This document shows positions 15,501 to 17,452 of a stretch of 17,452 bases of DNA, one piece after another (positions within the stretch are counted from its first letter, which is position 1; the number at the start of each line of letters is the position of its first letter). Under the pieces are notes generated by a model. The model saw only the letters and a list, made by a program, of their open reading frames with translations. It was not told where the DNA came from and ran no database searches. The stretch is from Clostridia bacterium (GTDB taxonomy: Bacteria > Bacillota > Clostridia > Oscillospirales > CAG-382): assembly GCA_017560285.1 (NCBI GenBank), contig JAFYOG010000030.1, positions 1 through 17,452 of the forward strand. The letters run 5' to 3'. Made by a program: the position numbers and the translations under genes.

Positions 15501-16857
15501 TAACTCGCTCTTAACTTCCGTTACACTTAACAACAAAAACGTTAACGTACGTGAAGGCGCATTTGCATACGCAAAGCTTCTTTCCAACGTTACAAACCTT
15601 AACAAAGCAGAGGTTATCGGCGATTATGCGTTTGCTTATACCGCAATTACCAATGCAGACCTTAGCAACGCAACCGAAATCGGCGCTGGTGCATTCATAA
15701 AGGAAACCGTTACCGAATTTAAGGTTACCTTGGGTAACAAGCTTAACAAGCTCGGCAACAATCCTTTTGCAATGACAAAGCTAAATGCATTCGCATCAGA
15801 AGCAACCGAGGATCAGGCTAACGCAAATAACTTCCAAATAAGCGATAAGGTTTTCGTTATCGACGGCAGCCTATATTACAAGAACGTAAATGGCTTAGAG
15901 CTTATCACTTATGCAGGCGACAGCAGGGAAGTTGACGTTGCCGAAGATACCGTTCGTATCTCTGCAATGGCGTTCGCAGGCAGCGGCGTTCAGCGTGTTA
16001 AACTACCCTATACCGTAACCTCTATCGGCCACAAGGCATTCTTCGATTGCAAGAATTTAGAACTCGTTGTGTTCGGTAGCTACACCGCACCTATCTTCGA
16101 AGAAGAATTCGATCCCAAATATTACGAAACTCTCGACCATATCCCCGGCACCGGCGATTACGGCACCTATACCGATTACGACGGTAACGAGGTTGATATC
16201 AACGGCACAGGTATGATTCCTTATTATATGTGGAACGCAACCGGCGGTATGTACACCAACGTATTCTACGGTGCAAACTTCGTAGATTACGTGGGCTATG
16301 TAGAAGATAAGCTTATAATGGTTAAGCCCGTTAACGGCATCGGATACGATTCCTACATCGTAGGTCAGTATTTCGATTACACCATCGACGGCCCCTCTGC
16401 ACCCGATAACGTAACCATTGCGGCAATCAATGCAATTAAGGCTATTCCCGAACGCGTTCTGTTAGAGCACAAAGCGGTTGTAGAAGCGGCAAGAGCAGCA
16501 TACAGCAAGATCGCTTCCTTGGAACAGCAGGCGTTGGTAACCAACTATTCTACCCTTATTACAGCCGAACAGCGTATCCTCGCGTTGGAATCTGCCGTAG
16601 AAGCAACTACCGATCAGGTTCAAGAGGAAGAGGTTAAGTCTAACAACACGGTTATCGTAATTTCTATTGCGGTTATCGTTGTAGCTGCAATCGGCATCGT
16701 GGTTGTTTATATCAAAAAACGCAACGGCGGCAAGCCCGTTAAGGATGAATATCTCGAAAACATTCAAACCCCTAACGAAGAACCCTCCGTTCCCGAAGAA
16801 CCCCAAGAACCCCAAAAAACTGAAGAAAACGGAGAGCAAAATGAAACTGAAGAATAA
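9580..16857 (+). CDS. giant membrane-anchored subtilase (S8, lactocepin/C5a-peptidase-like) with BspA-type LRR array
   Basis: The 2425-residue product is a predicted cell-surface serine protease. Domains in order: a signal peptide (1-34, ending AVQA); an inhibitor-I9-like propeptide (about 82-182); an S8 catalytic domain with Asp219 (AVLDTG), His293 (HGTHVSG), oxyanion Asn389 and Ser612 (GTSMACP), so the triad is intact; a PA domain (about 470-560) inserted between His and Ser; an Fn3-like domain ending in VPFLAYYGDW (about 712-845), typical of lactocepins; further Ig/Fn3-like regions (about 888-1145); two Big_2-like domains (about 1147-1225 and 1276-1354); about 28 BspA-type LRRs (1378-2165); a helical module (about 2277-2335); a membrane helix (2356-2377); and a 48-residue Pro/Glu-rich tail. 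No LPxTG signal is seen, so anchoring is by the helix. Asn617 replaces the common His of GTSMA(A/C)PH. It is first in an operon with a lipoprotein. Substrates cannot be told; protein degradation and adhesion are both plausible. Confidence 0.93.
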   Translation: MKKTHLLQKIKRTLATVTASVLLIATVAVPAVQAFFPGKTASGFDAGYINKLNNIGTNYDKYIDNSVMFRLPDNIAADQDISVIITVGEPALLDAYQNTDKAMSFAEYALTSGDASKLKNNISDKKAELLSKLDKQSVSYTVGEEYSTVLSGFELVIKAADFEATCKSLGKGMDIIVGEEYKKCESQIIENKVNVFDTGIFNSSDCGYDGSGIVVAVLDTGLDSNHTAFSPNNFTSTHLGLTYNEVASVINDTTASKLLHGLTVDDVYYNDKVPFGFDYADNDPDVYSTHNNHGTHVSGVIVGNDDVIRGVAPNAQLVAMKIFSDIMDTARTAWILSALEDCVVLGVDVINMSIGTACGFSRTTDEEKVNGIYERIREAGISMIVAASNSYSSAYGSEANGNLGLTTNPDTGTVGSPSTYEGVMSVASIAGVETPYLLYNDRIIYFLETTTGSAEENDFCKDILGDKESVKVEYVVIPGVGRGADYTGIDVKGKIALVRRGSNTFEEKAIIAQEQGAIGIIIYNNVSGDIKMNVGDATLAACSISQDDGEFLAQGNGSFTIALSQTSGPFISDFSSWGPTPDLRIKPEITAHGGSILSSVTGGSYDRLSGTSMACPNLSGVVVLLRQYVVENFPEIANNNKQVTELVYSLLMSTADIAFGKNGLPYSVRKQGAGLANLTDSLKTPAYIITYNADGTPMDKSKLELGDDPKKSGIYEMKFSIKNFGKDKVSYNIGSYVMTEGVSETKTNAGETTVTEESYILDGATLEVVNVEQGNANGKTVSVNAGETATVTIKVTLSDKDKEYLNKSFANGMYVEGFITLTAESGTEIDMNVPFLAYYGDWTVAPLFDLTYYDTNADELDDGIDIEDKVMADAYPTRPVGGISEDYVSYLGSYYFLQDPKDMVIAANENFVALSNQEGSIHSLRFVWAGMLRNARKIDISITNATTGEVIFSKTENNVRKSYSDGGPSIYPSNIKIEFDAKDYNLANNSKYIVKLVGHVDYKDGGLNTNLNNVFEFPLTIDFEAPTVTGVEYYYKYDKTLKKNRLYADVLIYDNHYTMSAQFGYVTTEEDVQGNLTPAIKTFEQYMTPVYSQNNSTTRVTYELTDYVYDIKNYATNKNSFVVSVYDYALNYATFEIGLPDDFVDFYFEGLESGLTLSPNEVFSLEPVVTPNTEWFELLNFASSKPSVVRVVNNKLVAIAEGSAIIKTQHPVTNESVSFKVTVLGEDDEGYKRLDKPVADVFTLDGYKTLKAYYIIDNNNKKLGDTGDVNHFEGNYKLEMYPSESVLLNYSLDSYFPKETTLSFESSNEKIVTVDQNGVVTAVGEGFASVTVKVLMDGKSTYYSETVSVQVNDPYLNTGSSLTHYYGNGGLVDIPKKLKLTEIGQFAFSNFEYIPKTPEELAFDDAESSKAWFIGDNTITKVIIPEGVEKINSYAFANLTALEEIVLPSTLESIEYGAFYNCTSLKKITFSGENNLKIISKSAFEGCNLSGDLELPSICVISDYAFAANKNLKKITLGKTLISVGQYAFARCEALANVDVQSTNVKYGGYAFTACKALSEFTVNSAVIPEGMFYECESLSAVTVGADVKDIGAYAFRDTKVSVFNIAQGNKAYLQQNANFIISADSSVLVAVAPVFNGEFTANSIGNGDKVTKIGKGAFSHNQSITSIVMPNVTEIDNYGLSSNKSLASVSFGDLKAIGDYAFFEASITALPNMTSDVKMGKYAFSHTKLNAVTIPNGMVIPEGAFSECTDLATVVIGNDVTIGKYAFSLNKDIAFKVYGTEENGKKLYKYEFTSPLTSLTIGDNAIIGESAFSNAAKLESVTLGANAVLEKMAFYNASSLKFIDLSNVKSIGDYALSGDVYYACLDQDMTVPAVSSTGYYIYTYHAPMLQSINVAKAERIGEYAFAYCRDLVDVKLNANITKIPVYAFAGCVGLKNFDASYVTEIGEYAFMESGLEAIDLSNVTEIGKYAFVNNSLLTSVTLNNKNVNVREGAFAYAKLLSNVTNLNKAEVIGDYAFAYTAITNADLSNATEIGAGAFIKETVTEFKVTLGNKLNKLGNNPFAMTKLNAFASEATEDQANANNFQISDKVFVIDGSLYYKNVNGLELITYAGDSREVDVAEDTVRISAMAFAGSGVQRVKLPYTVTSIGHKAFFDCKNLELVVFGSYTAPIFEEEFDPKYYETLDHIPGTGDYGTYTDYDGNEVDINGTGMIPYYMWNATGGMYTNVFYGANFVDYVGYVEDKLIMVKPVNGIGYDSYIVGQYFDYTIDGPSAPDNVTIAAINAIKAIPERVLLEHKAVVEAARAAYSKIASLEQQALVTNYSTLITAEQRILALESAVEATTDQVQEEEVKSNNTVIVISIAVIVVAAIGIVVVYIKKRNGGKPVKDEYLENIQTPNEEPSVPEEPQEPQKTEENGEQNETEE
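13711..16074 (+). repeat. array of about 28 BspA-type (LRR_5) leucine-rich repeats within the protease
   Basis: Units of about 21-25 residues follow the pattern I-G-x-Y-A-F-x-x-C-x-x-L-x-x-V-x-L, with cores such as IGEYAF, IGDYAF, IGKYAF and IPEGAF. I count about 28, some degenerate or interrupted (for example around 14399-14520 and 14914-14985). Several are nearly alike in DNA around ATCGGCGATTATGC, as expected from internal duplication. BspA-type LRRs are common in surface proteins of host-associated microbes and usually bind proteins. Unit boundaries were read by eye. Confidence 0.88.
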
Positions 16858-17452
16858 AATAATATCTTTCGTATTATTAAGCGTATTTGCCGTTTTCTTA
16901 TTAACAGGCTGCGGCGGAACGGGCAATCAATACGAATCAAACAATTCCGACGGATATACCGTTAGCGTCAAGTTCGACGCTAACGGCGGGGAATTCACCA
17001 CCAGCGTTTACAGCATAGTGGATTCCTTCAACCCGTCCTTACTAAAGGTGAACGCTAACGGAAAAGCCGAAATCGCGCTTATTCCTACCGATTCTTCCTT
17101 AAGAAGCGATAAGTTCACCGCAACCAAAAACGGTTGCTTCCTTGCAGGCTGGTATGCAACCTGCACCGAATCTGTAGATGAAAATGGAACCACGGTTTAT
17201 TCCTATTCGGATAAATGGAATTTCGAAACCGACGTTTTGGAAATCGATCCCAACGGAGAATACGACTCCAAAACTCCCGTTTTAACCTTGTATGCAGTTT
17301 GGGCACCTTTATTTCAGGTTAGATTGCTTGATAAAGGCACCAATAACGTTGTAGGCAGCTACAGCTTCGATCCCTCCCTCGTTCCCGATATTAAAATGCC
17401 CGCTTGGGACGAAAAAACAGGGGAAATGAATATGGGCAAGCTTCCCGCAAAA
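16841..17452 (+). CDS. lipoprotein with InlB B-repeat-like domain (partial, 3' end outside window)
   Basis: The frame is open from ATG 16841 to the last base, giving 204 residues. A lipoprotein signal peptide ends in the lipobox LTGC with Cys24 as the expected lipidated residue, so the protein should be tethered to the outer face of the membrane. Residues about 41-155 look like an InlB B-repeat/Flg_new domain: FDANGGEF near the start, CFLAGWYA in the middle, KWNFETDVLE, then LTLYAVWAP at the end, with longer insertions than in the short canonical repeat. A second unit may begin at about 158 (FQVRLLDKG). The gene overlaps the protease by 17 bases in another frame, with GGAG at 16831-16834 six bases before its ATG, so the two are translated from one message and probably coupled. 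Function is unknown; surface binding or assisting the protease is an inference. Confidence 0.85.
   Translation, partial: MKLKNKIISFVLLSVFAVFLLTGCGGTGNQYESNNSDGYTVSVKFDANGGEFTTSVYSIVDSFNPSLLKVNANGKAEIALIPTDSSLRSDKFTATKNGCFLAGWYATCTESVDENGTTVYSYSDKWNFETDVLEIDPNGEYDSKTPVLTLYAVWAPLFQVRLLDKGTNNVVGSYSFDPSLVPDIKMPAWDEKTGEMNMGKLPAK

Noticed and set aside
13711..16074. Regular DNA repeats considered as a CRISPR array or tandem noncoding repeat
   Set aside because: The units keep an open reading frame and encode the LRR consensus; there are no constant repeats with unique spacers.
9580..16857. Horizontal transfer of the giant protease gene
   Set aside because: Base composition and codon choice look by eye like those of ftsZ and the neighbouring genes, and no integrase, transposase, tRNA or attachment site is present. 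A codon-usage computation would be needed to say more.

Overview
The window looks like a chromosomal segment of an anaerobic, Gram-positive (monoderm) Bacillota, most likely an uncultured gut-type Clostridia. The evidence is a dcw cell-wall/division cluster that starts with a PASTA-tailed PBP and runs murF-mraY-ftsW-murG-ftsQ-ftsZ; strong AGGAGG-type ribosome binding sites; sigma-A-like promoters; a lipobox lipoprotein with InlB-type repeats; and a very large lactocepin/C5a-peptidase-like subtilase with BspA-type leucine-rich repeats. Taxonomy is inferred from gene content only.

Region 1 (1-7031, + strand) is the dcw cluster. It holds the C-terminal end of a PASTA-domain penicillin-binding protein, then MurF (last cytoplasmic precursor ligase), MraY (lipid I synthase), FtsW (SEDS glycosyltransferase), MurG (lipid II synthase), FtsQ/DivIB (divisome scaffold) and FtsZ (division ring). 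Genes from the PBP to ftsQ are packed with gaps of 28 bases or less, or a 1-base overlap. ftsZ follows a 128-base gap with its own good promoter and ends at a strong terminator that probably works in both directions. murE and murD are not at their common positions between these genes, and ftsA is not between ftsQ and ftsZ.

Region 2 (7034-9341, - strand) is a two-gene operon facing the dcw cluster. Its first gene encodes a five-TM protein ending in an extracytoplasmic CxxC tail. The second encodes a fusion of a NapH-like membrane polyferredoxin and an extracytoplasmic TlpA/ResA-like thioredoxin. Together they look like a membrane electron relay that could take electrons from cytoplasmic ferredoxin-type centres to thiols outside the cell. 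This is the most mechanistically interesting unit in the window.

Region 3 (9494-17452, + strand) is transcribed divergently from region 2 out of a 238-base intergenic region with two back-to-back promoters. It encodes a 2425-residue surface subtilase with an intact Asp/His/Ser triad, PA domain, Fn3-like and Big_2-like domains, about 28 BspA-type LRRs and a C-terminal membrane anchor. A 17-base overlap then couples it to a lipoprotein with an InlB-type repeat, which runs off the end of the window. The pair looks like a surface protease/adhesin locus.
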